Origin: an uncultured Desulfarculaceae bacterium | GTDB lineage: Bacteria; Desulfobacterota; Desulfarculia; Desulfarculales; Desulfarculaceae | Direction of reading: 5' to 3' | Assembly (NCBI GenBank): GCA_937908275.1 | Contig: CALERA010000186.1 | Coordinates: 1 to 17,490 of the forward strand | DNA: 17,490 nucleotides | Part shown: in pieces, positions 1 through 6,495 of the stretch | Numbering within the stretch: the first letter of the stretch is position 1 | How the letters are laid out: each line of letters starts with the position of its first letter | Made by a program: the position numbers and the translations under genes | The notes under the pieces: generated by a model | The model's input: only the letters and a program-made list of their open reading frames with translations | Database searches by the model: none | What the model was told of the DNA's origin: nothing

Positions 1-91
1 GCCCGCCGGTTCCGGGTCGGAGCGCGCCTCCGACCCCCCCGCCACTCCCCCCGCTCCGCCCGCTGGTTCCGGTTCGGGGCGCGCCTCCGGT
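1..91 (+). repeat. In-frame tandem repeat in the capsid fusion linker (57-bp period)
   Basis: Bases 1-34 recur almost unchanged at 58-91, exactly 57 bp (19 codons) downstream and in frame. Both copies encode PAGSGS-x-RAS, separated by a proline/alanine run. The match is imperfect, with a handful of substitutions. This is a duplicated low-complexity linker joining the protease and capsid parts; further copies could lie upstream of the window. Confidence 0.75.
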
Positions 92-1360
92 GGGGCTCCC
101 GAGCCCGAGGGCGCGCGCGCGGCGGAGATCATCCGCATGTGTCGCACCGCCGGCTTGGACGACACCGCCATGGTGGAGATCATCTCCCAGGGCCTCAACC
201 CCGATCAGGCCGGCCGGGAGGTGTTGCGCCGCATGGCCGAGCGCTCGGGCATCGCCGGCGGGGCCGGCTATCGCGCCCTCCATCTGGTGACCGACGAGCG
301 CGACCGCTTCCGCCTCGCCGCCGCCCACGGCCTGGCCCTGCGGGGCGGGCTGGCGGTGACCAACCCGGCCCCGGGCCATGACGAGATCATGGGCCGCAGC
401 CTGGAGATGCTGGCCATGGAGGCCTTGCAGCGCGCCAACCAGTCCACCCGGGGCACCCGCATGGAGATGCTGGGGCGCGCCCTCACCACCTCCGATCTGC
501 CCAATATCCTGGGCAACGTGGCCAACGTCGCGGTGCTGGAGGGCTGGGAGACCGCGGCCGAGACCTGGTCCCTCTGGTGTGGCGAGGGCGACGCCGCCAA
601 CTTCAAACCCGGCAAGGCGGTGCGGTTGTCGGAGATGGACGACCTGGACGAGATCGGCGAAGAGGACGAATACAAGCACGCCAAGTTGTCCGACGCGGCC
701 GAGTCCTACCAGGTCAAGACCTTTGGCAAGGCCATCCGGCTCAGCCGCCGCATGCTGATCGACGACGACCTGGGCATGCTGATCAGCATCCCCCGGGCCA
801 TGGGCGAGGCCGCCAGTCGCACCGTGGGCGACGTGGCCTGGGCCGCCCTGATCAGCAATGGGGCCATGGGCGACGGCAAGGCCCTGTTCCATGCCGACCA
901 CGCCAACATCGCCACCATTCCCGCCTTCAACGTGGACGGCGTGGGCGCGGCCCTGAAGCTGCTGAACTCCCAGAAGGACATGGCCGGCAAGCGGCGCATC
1001 CGCACCCCGGCCCAGTTCATCCTTCTGCCCACCGCCCTGGAGGTCACGGCCGAGAAGTTCTTTGGCTCCGACGTGATCGGCACCGCGGCCGAGCCCAACA
1101 TCCGCAACCCCTACTCCGGCACCTTCCAGTCCAACAACCGCATCTACGAGCCCCGCCTGGACGAGTCCAGCGAGGTGGTGTTCTACCTGGCCGCCGCCAA
1201 GGGCCGCACCGTGGTCCTCTTCTGGTTGCAGGGCGTCAAGGTGCCCTGGATCGAGTGGAAGGACTCCTGGAACACCGATGGCCGCGAGGGCAAGGTCCGC
1301 ATCGACGTGGGGGGCAAGGCCATGGACTGGCGCGGCCTGGCCCGGGTCGCCATCGGCTAA
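1..1360 (+). CDS. Prohead protease/major capsid protein fusion, C-terminal part (5' truncated)
   Basis: The frame is open from the window edge (first full codon at base 2) to TAA at 1358-1360, giving 452 visible residues. The first 40 or so are a Pro/Gly/Ala/Ser linker with no start codon, so the gene begins upstream. The next 50 (EIIRMCRTAGL, then SQGLNPDQAGREVLRRMAE) match the helical segment that in protease-capsid fusion proteins follows a ClpP/S49-like prohead protease. The rest is a gpT-like major capsid domain: RALTTSDLPNILGNVAN, FGKAIRLSRRMLIDDDLG, ALFHADHANI and a C-terminal WKDSWNTDGREGKVRIDVGG are typical. In this family the protease part matures the prohead and the capsid part forms the shell. 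An internal ATG at 137 is in frame but lies within the linker/helical region and is unlikely to be the true start. The protease domain itself is inferred from the family and is not in the window. Confidence 0.88.
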   Translation, partial: PAGSGSERASDPPATPPAPPAGSGSGRASGGAPEPEGARAAEIIRMCRTAGLDDTAMVEIISQGLNPDQAGREVLRRMAERSGIAGGAGYRALHLVTDERDRFRLAAAHGLALRGGLAVTNPAPGHDEIMGRSLEMLAMEALQRANQSTRGTRMEMLGRALTTSDLPNILGNVANVAVLEGWETAAETWSLWCGEGDAANFKPGKAVRLSEMDDLDEIGEEDEYKHAKLSDAAESYQVKTFGKAIRLSRRMLIDDDLGMLISIPRAMGEAASRTVGDVAWAALISNGAMGDGKALFHADHANIATIPAFNVDGVGAALKLLNSQKDMAGKRRIRTPAQFILLPTALEVTAEKFFGSDVIGTAAEPNIRNPYSGTFQSNNRIYEPRLDESSEVVFYLAAAKGRTVVLFWLQGVKVPWIEWKDSWNTDGREGKVRIDVGGKAMDWRGLARVAIG

Positions 1361-1415
1361 GGCCTGATCAGCACCAACCGGGGGCGGCCCCCGCCCCCTG
1401 ACAGGAGGTCCCGAC

Positions 1416-2378
1416 ATGGCGAAAAACTATATCGCCGAAGGCAAGCGCCTCACCTACAACAACGTCGGCGCGGCCCTGGTCAGCGGCCAGGCGGTGGCCG
1501 TCTCCGCCCACCTGATCGCCGTGGCCCTGGTGGACATCCCCACTGGTGGCTCCGGCGCGGTGGCTGTGGATGACGTGTACGCCCTGCCCAAGGCGGCCGA
1601 GTCCCTGCCGCAGGGCGAGCGGATCTATTGGGACACCGACGGCGATCCGGTGGGCGGGGTGGCCGGCTCCGGCGCCCTCACCGCCACCGCCACCGGCAAC
1701 ATCCCGGCCGGTGTCGTCTATCGCGCCGCCAGCGAGTCCGCCGCCAGCGTGGATTGCAAGCTGGGCGCTCCCTGGACCAGCGTCGCCACCACCGCCGCGG
1801 CGGTGGCCACCACCGACGCCGGCAACCACTTCGACGCCGACCAGGTCGAGGCCACGCTCCAGGAGATCGGCGCCCACCTGCACAGCGCCAGCCATTCCAT
1901 CCCGGTCCCTCTGGCCGCCCTGAGCCTGGAGGATGGCACCGCCATCACCAAGTTCGCCGATGGGGCCAGCCCCACCCCGGGCCTGTCCCAGGAGGGCGGC
2001 AAGGAGTTGGTCTTGCGCTGGAACAACCACGCCACCCCGACCAAGGTCGCCCTGTCCCTGCCCCTGCCGCCGGACCTGGACGACAGCGCCGGCATCTCCC
2101 TGCGGGCCATCGCGGCCATGAGCGGGGCCACCGACACCCCGGTGCTGGAGTTCGAGGCCTATTTCAACGCCGCCGACGACGACTGCGCCGGCGCGGACCC
2201 GGAGGTGACCGGCGGCGCCACCCGCGGTGTGTACGCCTGCGCCGTGGCCGCGGCCGACGTGCCCGCCGCGCCCGGGACCCTGACCGTGATCCTGGGCCCC
2301 AAGGCGGGCGAGTTGGGGACCGATGACCTGCTGCTGGCCGGCCTCCAGGTCAACTACACCGGCAAGACCTTGAGCTAG
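1416..2378 (+). CDS. DUF2190 capsid-associated protein with extra C-terminal domain
   Basis: The 320-residue product starts at ATG 1416 behind a good ribosome site (AGGAGG near 1402). Residues 1 to about 110 have the DUF2190 pattern: MAKNYIAEGKRLTYNN at the start, then VAVSAHLIAVALVDIPTGGSG and VDDVYALPKA. DUF2190 proteins usually are only about 100-120 residues long, sit next to the major capsid gene and are thought to decorate or stabilise the head. Here a linker (about 113-158) containing NHFDADQVEATLQEI, a pattern also seen in phage fibre and surface proteins, leads into about 160 further residues rich in predicted beta strands, ending NYTGKTLS. I do not recognise this last domain. Position directly after the capsid gene supports a head decoration or head-fibre role; this is inference. 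Confidence 0.8.
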   Translation: MAKNYIAEGKRLTYNNVGAALVSGQAVAVSAHLIAVALVDIPTGGSGAVAVDDVYALPKAAESLPQGERIYWDTDGDPVGGVAGSGALTATATGNIPAGVVYRAASESAASVDCKLGAPWTSVATTAAAVATTDAGNHFDADQVEATLQEIGAHLHSASHSIPVPLAALSLEDGTAITKFADGASPTPGLSQEGGKELVLRWNNHATPTKVALSLPLPPDLDDSAGISLRAIAAMSGATDTPVLEFEAYFNAADDDCAGADPEVTGGATRGVYACAVAAADVPAAPGTLTVILGPKAGELGTDDLLLAGLQVNYTGKTLS

Positions 2379-3085
2379 TGCAGGTCAACATCGCCATAGC
2401 CGAGGGGCAGATGGAGCGGGCCCTGGACCAGCTGGCGGGCATCTCCGGCGGAGTGCCCACCGCCGGGGCCCGCGCCATCAACGCCACCCTGAGCAAGGGC
2501 GCCACCCGCGCCCGCCGGGCGATCACGGACCGTTACACGGTCAAAAAGAAAGATATCTCCGCCGGGATCACGGTCCGCAAGGCCAGCGCCAGGACCTACG
2601 CCGATTATGTGGAGGGCCAGATCGTGGCCCGGGGCGGAACCCTGCCGCTGATCCGGTTCCAGGTGTCGCCCAAGGACCCGGCCAAGCGCCGGCCCCGGGG
2701 CGGCACCCGGGCCAAGGTTCTGCGCTCCGGCTCCCGCAAGGTCATCGCCCATGCCTTCACCGCCCGCATGCGCTCCGGCCACGTGGGGGTGTTCCTACGG
2801 GTCAGCGGCGGCAGCGTCTACCAGAGCGGCAAGACCGGCGGCCGCAACATCCGCCGCAAGTTCGGCCGCGGCCGGGGCCGCGCCGGGGCGGACTTCGTGG
2901 GCCCCTGCATCATCGCCGGCCACTCCGGCCTGGTGGCTCGCCTGCCGGTGGTGGAGCTGCGCAGCCCCAGCATCGCCACCATGTTCCGCAAGTCCAATCC
3001 CGACCTGCGGCCCTGGCTGCGCACGGAGCTGACCCGCCAGTTCGCCGACCAGCTGGGCAAGCTCCTGAAGCGGGGGAGGGCCTGA
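2378..3085 (+). CDS. Minor tail protein Z-like (gpZ family) tail/head completion protein
   Basis: The 235-residue, very basic protein begins at GTG 2378, which overlaps the preceding TAG by one base (TAGTG). No strong ribosome site is seen, so translation is probably coupled to the gene before. Recognisable gpZ features are the N-terminal helix with ARAINATLSKGATRARRAI, followed by DRYTVKKKDISAGITVRKA and TLPLIRFQVSPK. The lambda gpZ family is needed to finish the tail so that it can join the head. The Arg/Lys-rich middle (GRNIRRKFGRGRGRAG) may contact DNA or other virion parts. An internal ATG at 2411 would remove the first 11 residues; I prefer GTG because the lost residues look like the usual family start. 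It ends in a TGATG overlap with the next gene. Confidence 0.75.
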   Translation: MQVNIAIAEGQMERALDQLAGISGGVPTAGARAINATLSKGATRARRAITDRYTVKKKDISAGITVRKASARTYADYVEGQIVARGGTLPLIRFQVSPKDPAKRRPRGGTRAKVLRSGSRKVIAHAFTARMRSGHVGVFLRVSGGSVYQSGKTGGRNIRRKFGRGRGRAGADFVGPCIIAGHSGLVARLPVVELRSPSIATMFRKSNPDLRPWLRTELTRQFADQLGKLLKRGRA

Positions 3086-3414
3086 TGGACTTCATGGCCG
3101 ACCTGTCGATTCTTTTCGCGGATTCCGGGGTGGACGTCACCCTCTGGCCCGGCACCGAGCGCGAAATCAGGCACGAGCGCGGCGGCCTCTATGACGGCCC
3201 CTTCGAGCTGGTCCAACTGGGCGACCGGGTGGGCCACATGAGCTTGGCCCCAATGCTGACCATGCGGGCCGAGCATGCCGGGGCCGTGGTCCAGGGCGAC
3301 CGCCTGACCGTCCACCCCTCCCCGGCCCTGGGCCTGGCCGGCGGGGATTTCAAGGTTTCCCAGCCCCAGCCGGATGGCCAGGGGTTGATCATCCTGGAGC
3401 TGAAGCGCGCATGA
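3085..3414 (+). CDS. Putative head-tail joining protein (gpFII-like)
   Basis: The 109-residue protein starts at ATG 3085, overlapping the previous stop by one base, and ends in an ATGA overlap with the next gene. The pattern is DLSILFADSGVDVTL, then a short loop and YDGPFELVQLGDRVGH, then LTMRAEHAG, GDRLTV and finally QPDGQGLIILELKR. This fits the small beta-barrel gpFII/head-tail joining proteins (lambda FII is of similar size), which sit at the head-tail interface. Its place between gpZ-like and terminator-like genes agrees. A second in-frame ATG at 3094 would shorten it by three residues. The family assignment rests on pattern and context, so another small connector is possible. Confidence 0.6.
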   Translation: MDFMADLSILFADSGVDVTLWPGTEREIRHERGGLYDGPFELVQLGDRVGHMSLAPMLTMRAEHAGAVVQGDRLTVHPSPALGLAGGDFKVSQPQPDGQGLIILELKRA

Positions 3415-3983
3415 CCGACAGCCCCCGCAAGCTGATCCGCCAGGCCGTGACCGCCCTGCTGGCCACGCCCTCGGCCGACGATCCCCCCCAATACCCCACC
3501 CCGGCCGGCTCCCGGGTCTATCCCAACCGGGTGCTGCACCTGCCCGAGTCCGCGCTGCCCGCCCTGCTGGTCTACACCCTCAAGGAGTCCAACGCCGGTG
3601 AGGTGGAGATCGACGTGCCCCTGCGGTCCCTGACCCTGCTGATGGAGGTCCGGTCCGCTGGCGATGAAGAGCTGGATGACCTGCTGGACGACACCGCCTG
3701 GGCGGTGGAGCAACTGCTGATCGACCATCCCGACCTGGGCCTGTCGGTTCCCGGCCTGGATATCCAGGAGGTGACTTGGCAGGAGTTCAGCCTGGTGGCG
3801 GACGAATCCGGCGCGCTCATCGACGGCCGCGCCGTGTGCGAAATCGAGGTCCGCTATTCCCGGCGCCAGCCGGCGGCGGAATTTGACCTGGCCCCGTTTG
3901 AGCGCGTGCACTCCCGCCAGCTCGGCCCCAGCCCGGAAGAGGGCGGGGCGGTGGTGGAGGTGCGGGCCGAACTGCCGCAGTAG
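3411..3983 (+). CDS. Putative tail terminator protein (gpU-like)
   Basis: The 190-residue protein starts at ATG 3411 inside the last codons of the gene before (ATGA). It begins with RKLIRQAVTALLA, then SRVYPNRVLHLPESALPALLVYTLKE, then a strand (SLTLLMEVRSAG) and a helix of acidic and hydrophobic residues (LDDLLDDTAWAVEQLLIDHPDL), then VTWQEFSLVADESG and a final strand CEIEVRYSRR. This alternation of an N-terminal helix, P-x-R motif, strands and a long acidic helix is typical of tail terminators (Mu gp37, lambda gpU), which cap the growing tail tube and bind the head. The C-terminal 35 or so residues are a charged extension I do not recognise. Location just upstream of DUF2635 and sheath genes supports the call. 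Confidence 0.65.
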   Translation: MTDSPRKLIRQAVTALLATPSADDPPQYPTPAGSRVYPNRVLHLPESALPALLVYTLKESNAGEVEIDVPLRSLTLLMEVRSAGDEELDDLLDDTAWAVEQLLIDHPDLGLSVPGLDIQEVTWQEFSLVADESGALIDGRAVCEIEVRYSRRQPAAEFDLAPFERVHSRQLGPSPEEGGAVVEVRAELPQ

Positions 3984-3992
3984 GGAGGACCC

Positions 3993-4193
3993 ATGCCCAG
4001 CAACATGCAATTCCTGATCCCCGCCCCGGGCCGCCTGGTGCGCGATCCCGTCACGGGCCGCGCCCTGAACCCCAACGGCGAATGGGTGAACATCAACAAT
4101 CACGAGCGCGACGTTTACTATCGCCGTCGCCTCGCGGACGGCGATTTGCGCCGGGGTCAGCAGCCGGCGCCGGGCGCGCCGCGGGAGGACTAG
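3993..4193 (+). CDS. DUF2635 protein (Mu gp38-like)
   Basis: The 66-residue protein starts at ATG 3993 with AGGGAGG about 6 nt upstream. The motif series FLIPAPGRLVRDPVTGRALNPNGEWV and YYRRRLADGDL is diagnostic for DUF2635, a small protein found just ahead of the tail sheath gene in Mu-like phages. Its exact role is not known to me. The C-terminal 15 residues (RGQQPAPGAPRED) are a short disordered tail. It lies 9 nt after the terminator gene and 3 nt before the sheath gene. Confidence 0.82.
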   Translation: MPSNMQFLIPAPGRLVRDPVTGRALNPNGEWVNINNHERDVYYRRRLADGDLRRGQQPAPGAPRED

Positions 4194-4196
4194 GCC

Positions 4197-5657
4197 ATGC
4201 TCGTTTTTGATTTACTGCCCATCAATCTGCGCCTGCCGGGCGTGTACACTGAATTCGCCCCGGGCGCGCGCGGCCCGCTGGATATCAACCAAAAGTTGTT
4301 GCTCATGGGCCAGATGCTGGCCACCGGCACCGCCGCGGCCGCGGAGCCGGTGCTGACCACCCATCCCGACCAGGCGTCCGAGCTCTTTGGCGAGGGCTCC
4401 ATGTTGGCCCGCATGTTCGCCACCAGCTACATGAACAACTCCTACACCGAGACCTGGTGTCTGCCCCTGCTGGACGACGCCGCCGGGGTGGCCGCCGCCG
4501 GGGCTCTGACCCTGGGCGGGGAGGTTACCAAGGCCGGCACCCTGTCGGTCTACCTGGGCGGCGTCCGGGTCCGGGTGGCGGTGGCCGTGGGCGACACCCC
4601 GGCCGAGATCGCCACCAGCCTGGCCGCGGTCATCAACGCCGACACCGACTTGGCGGTCACCGCCAGCGCGGCCGAGGCGGTGGTCACCATCACCGCCCGC
4701 CACAAGGGCGAGCTGGGCAACCAGATCGACCTCCGCCACAGCTACTACACCGGCGAATCCCTGCCGGGCGGCCTCACGTTGGCCATCACCGCCATGAGCG
4801 GCGGGGACGGCAACCCGGAGATCACCGACGCCCTGGCCAACATCGCGGGCCAGAAGTTCGACTACTTCGCCATGCCCTTCACCGACGCCGCCAACCTGGC
4901 CACCCTGCGGGACGACCTGGAGGCGCGGTGGGGCTGGGCCTTGCAGTATCATGGCCATGGCTTCACCGCCAGCCGGGGCACCGTGGGCGCCCTCCAGGCC
5001 CTGGGCAACTCCCTCAACTCCCAGCACCTGACCCTGATGGGCGCGGCCAAGAGCCCCAGCACCCCGGAGGCCTGGACCGCGGCCGTGGCCGCCGTGGGGG
5101 CCTACTACCTGAACAACGACCCGGCCCGGCCGCTCCAGACCCTGCCGCTCAAGAACGTCCTGCCGCCCCGGGTGCAGGACATGCTGACCGCCAGCGAGCG
5201 CGACCTGCTGCTGCACGATGGCGTCAGCACCTTCTATCTTAGCTCCGACTCCCAGTGCCTCTTGGAGGCGCTGATCACCTGCTACCAGGAAAACGCCTTC
5301 GGCGCGCCCGACACCGCCTATCTCTACGTCAACACCCCCGCCAGCCTGTCCTATCTGGCGGAGTCCCTGGTGGCCTACCTGACCAGCAAGTTCCCGCGCC
5401 ACAAGCTGGCCGACGACGGCGGCCCCACCCCGGCCGCCGGCATGCGCATCGCCACCCCCTCCCTGGTCCGGGCCGAGGTCATCGAGTTTCTGACTAAGCT
5501 CTACAACCAGAAGGGCTTGGTGGAGCATCCCAAGGCCTATCAGGACAGCATCGTGGCCGAGCGCGACGAGTCCGACCGCTCCCGGGTCAACATCCTGTTG
5601 CCGGTGCGGTTGATCGGCCAGTTGCGCCGCACCTTCATCCGCGTCGAGCACAGCTAG
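4197..5657 (+). CDS. Contractile tail sheath protein (Mu gpL-like)
   Basis: The 486-residue protein starts at ATG 4197, 3 nt after the previous stop. It opens with INLRLPGVYTEFAP and NQKLLLMGQMLATGTA, the usual start of Mu-type sheath proteins. Residues about 95-200 (from TLGGEVTKAGTLSVYLGGVRV to LTLAITAMSGG) form the beta-sandwich insertion domain; the following region with FDYFAMPFTDAANL, HGFTASRGTVGALQ and NDPARPLQTLPL belongs to the conserved sheath core. The C-terminus contains LVEHPKAYQDSIVAERDESD and VNILLPVRLIGQLRRTFIRV, the strand that links neighbouring subunits. Length is close to that of Mu gpL. The protein polymerises around the tube and contracts at infection, so the virion is a myovirus. 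Confidence 0.93.
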   Translation: MLVFDLLPINLRLPGVYTEFAPGARGPLDINQKLLLMGQMLATGTAAAAEPVLTTHPDQASELFGEGSMLARMFATSYMNNSYTETWCLPLLDDAAGVAAAGALTLGGEVTKAGTLSVYLGGVRVRVAVAVGDTPAEIATSLAAVINADTDLAVTASAAEAVVTITARHKGELGNQIDLRHSYYTGESLPGGLTLAITAMSGGDGNPEITDALANIAGQKFDYFAMPFTDAANLATLRDDLEARWGWALQYHGHGFTASRGTVGALQALGNSLNSQHLTLMGAAKSPSTPEAWTAAVAAVGAYYLNNDPARPLQTLPLKNVLPPRVQDMLTASERDLLLHDGVSTFYLSSDSQCLLEALITCYQENAFGAPDTAYLYVNTPASLSYLAESLVAYLTSKFPRHKLADDGGPTPAAGMRIATPSLVRAEVIEFLTKLYNQKGLVEHPKAYQDSIVAERDESDRSRVNILLPVRLIGQLRRTFIRVEHS

Positions 5658-5684
5658 GCCCCGCCTGGCGAAAGGAGATAAGCC

Positions 5685-6050
5685 GTGGCCAAGATCACCA
5701 AGATTAGCTCCGTCTACCTGGACGGCCAGCGCCTGCCGGCCAAGGAGGCCAAGCTCAAGTTCGGCGGCAGCAAGCGCGAGGCCGTCAAGGGCATGGCCGA
5801 CGGCGAGATATTGGGGCACACCGCCTCCGAGACCGCCGCCCCGTCCCTGGAGGTCACCCTGGCCCACACCGACGACATGTCGGTGGCCGACTACCAGGCC
5901 ATCGAGGACGCCACTCTCACCTGTGTGACCAGCGGCGGCAAGACCTACGTGTTGGGCGAGGCCTATTGCGTGGAAACCGGGGAGCTGAGCAACGGGGACG
6001 TGTCCGTGACCTTCGAGGCCCTGCGCTTCACCGAGCAGAAGGGAGCCTAG
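5685..6050 (+). CDS. Tail tube protein (Mu gpM-like)
   Basis: The 121-residue protein starts at GTG 5685. The ribosome site AAAGGAGA at 5671-5678 fixes this start, since no ATG lies nearby upstream. The sequence has the phage tail tube pattern: ITKISSVYLDGQRLPAKEAKLKFGG near the N-terminus, then SLEVTLAHTDDMSVADYQAIEDATL and a closing strand DVSVTFEALRFTEQ. Subunits of this family stack as hexameric rings inside the sheath and form the DNA channel. Position directly after the sheath gene is the standard order. Confidence 0.9.
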   Translation: MAKITKISSVYLDGQRLPAKEAKLKFGGSKREAVKGMADGEILGHTASETAAPSLEVTLAHTDDMSVADYQAIEDATLTCVTSGGKTYVLGEAYCVETGELSNGDVSVTFEALRFTEQKGA

Positions 6051-6055
6051 GGGCC

Positions 6056-6379
6056 ATGGCCGAAGACCGCACCGTGAAAGTGAGGCTCTCCCGCGCGATC
6101 AGCGTAGGCGGGACCGTGACCGACGAGCTGACCATGCGGGAGCCCACCCTGGGCCACTACCGCATTTTCGACGCCCTGGGGCTGCGGGCCGACGAGAACG
6201 GCCGCTTCGAGCTGACCAACGTCGGCTCCCTGGCCCACACCGCCGTCTGCGAGCTGGCCGGCCTGACCCCGGCCGAGGCCGCCCAGATCCCCCTCGGCGA
6301 TGTTTTCAAGATCATGGAGGCGGCCCTGGGTTTTTTCGGCGTCTCCCTCCCGACTGGCTTGACGGTGTCGCAGCCCTAG
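6056..6379 (+). CDS. Tail assembly chaperone, short form (gpE/gp41-like)
   Basis: The short form is 107 residues from ATG 6056 to TAG 6377-6379. The longer upstream-open frame was not used, because ATG 6056 is 5 nt after the tube gene and gives the expected N-terminus. The body matches the tail assembly chaperone group (E/41/14): VKVRLSRAISVGGTVTDELTMREPTLGHYR and later LAGLTPAEAAQIPLGDVFKIMEAALGFFG. Such proteins coat the tape measure during tail assembly and are not kept in the virion. Near the 3' end the codons GGT TTT TTC hold a slippery heptamer, so part of the ribosomes should make the longer form described separately. Confidence 0.85.
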   Translation: MAEDRTVKVRLSRAISVGGTVTDELTMREPTLGHYRIFDALGLRADENGRFELTNVGSLAHTAVCELAGLTPAEAAQIPLGDVFKIMEAALGFFGVSLPTGLTVSQP

Positions 6380-6495
6380 CCGGGGTGTTCGGTTGGGGCC
6401 CGGCCGAGCTCTGGGCCCTGACCGCTGGCGACCTGGTGTTTTGGTTGGAGCGGGCAGCGTGGTGGAATGAGCAGCACGGCAACCCAGAATCTTAG
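6056..6495 (+). CDS. Tail assembly chaperone, -1 frameshift fusion form (gpE-E'-like)
   Basis: Predicted product of a -1 shift, join(6056..6337,6337..6495), 146 residues. The first 94 are shared with the short form. After the shift the frame reads 52 residues, RRLPPDWLDGVAALAGVFGW then GPAELWALTAGDLVFWLERA, to TAG 6493-6495. The W-x-P-A-E-L ... L-x-x-W-x-x-R-A pattern is that of the P2 gpE' C-terminal part, which has no start codon of its own. The extension fills the otherwise empty 87 bases between the short form's stop and the tape measure ATG (6467) and overlaps that gene by 29 nt. In P2 and lambda the long form bridges tape measure and tube during assembly. The shift is not tested here, but frame, motif and site all agree. 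Confidence 0.85.
6316..6320 (+). promoter_or_regulatory. Internal Shine-Dalgarno-like stimulator of frameshifting
   Basis: GGAGG inside the coding region ends 10 nt before the slippery heptamer, the same kind of spacing as the stimulatory internal Shine-Dalgarno of E. coli dnaX. It is followed by no nearby start codon in a useful frame, which argues against it being an ordinary initiation site. Its stimulatory role is inferred. Confidence 0.55.
6331..6337 (+). promoter_or_regulatory. -1 programmed ribosomal frameshift site (T TTT TTC)
   Basis: The heptamer is in the right register of the chaperone frame: the zero-frame codons are GGT TTT TTC. Both tRNAs can re-pair with TTT after slipping back one base, so it is a classic X XXY YYZ site close to the T TTT TTG used by phage P2. 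The next codons in the shifted frame open the gpE'-like extension. Confidence 0.85.

Noticed and set aside
2522..2541. Inverted repeat GACCG-TTACA-CGGTC in the gpZ-like gene
   Set aside because: Five-base arms inside coding sequence with no T run or control context; expected by chance in DNA of this composition.
4212..5867. 551-codon open frame on the - strand across the sheath gene
   Set aside because: Gly/Val/Gln/His-rich product with no domain, exactly antisense to a certain gene. High G+C at third positions removes stops from the opposite strand; the other long antisense frames (for example 8512-9606, 9326-10621 and 11710-12717) are of the same kind.
6380..6466. Apparent 87-base non-coding gap before the tape measure gene, possible promoter
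   Set aside because: It is the -1 frame extension of the chaperone; no -35/-10 pair was convincing.
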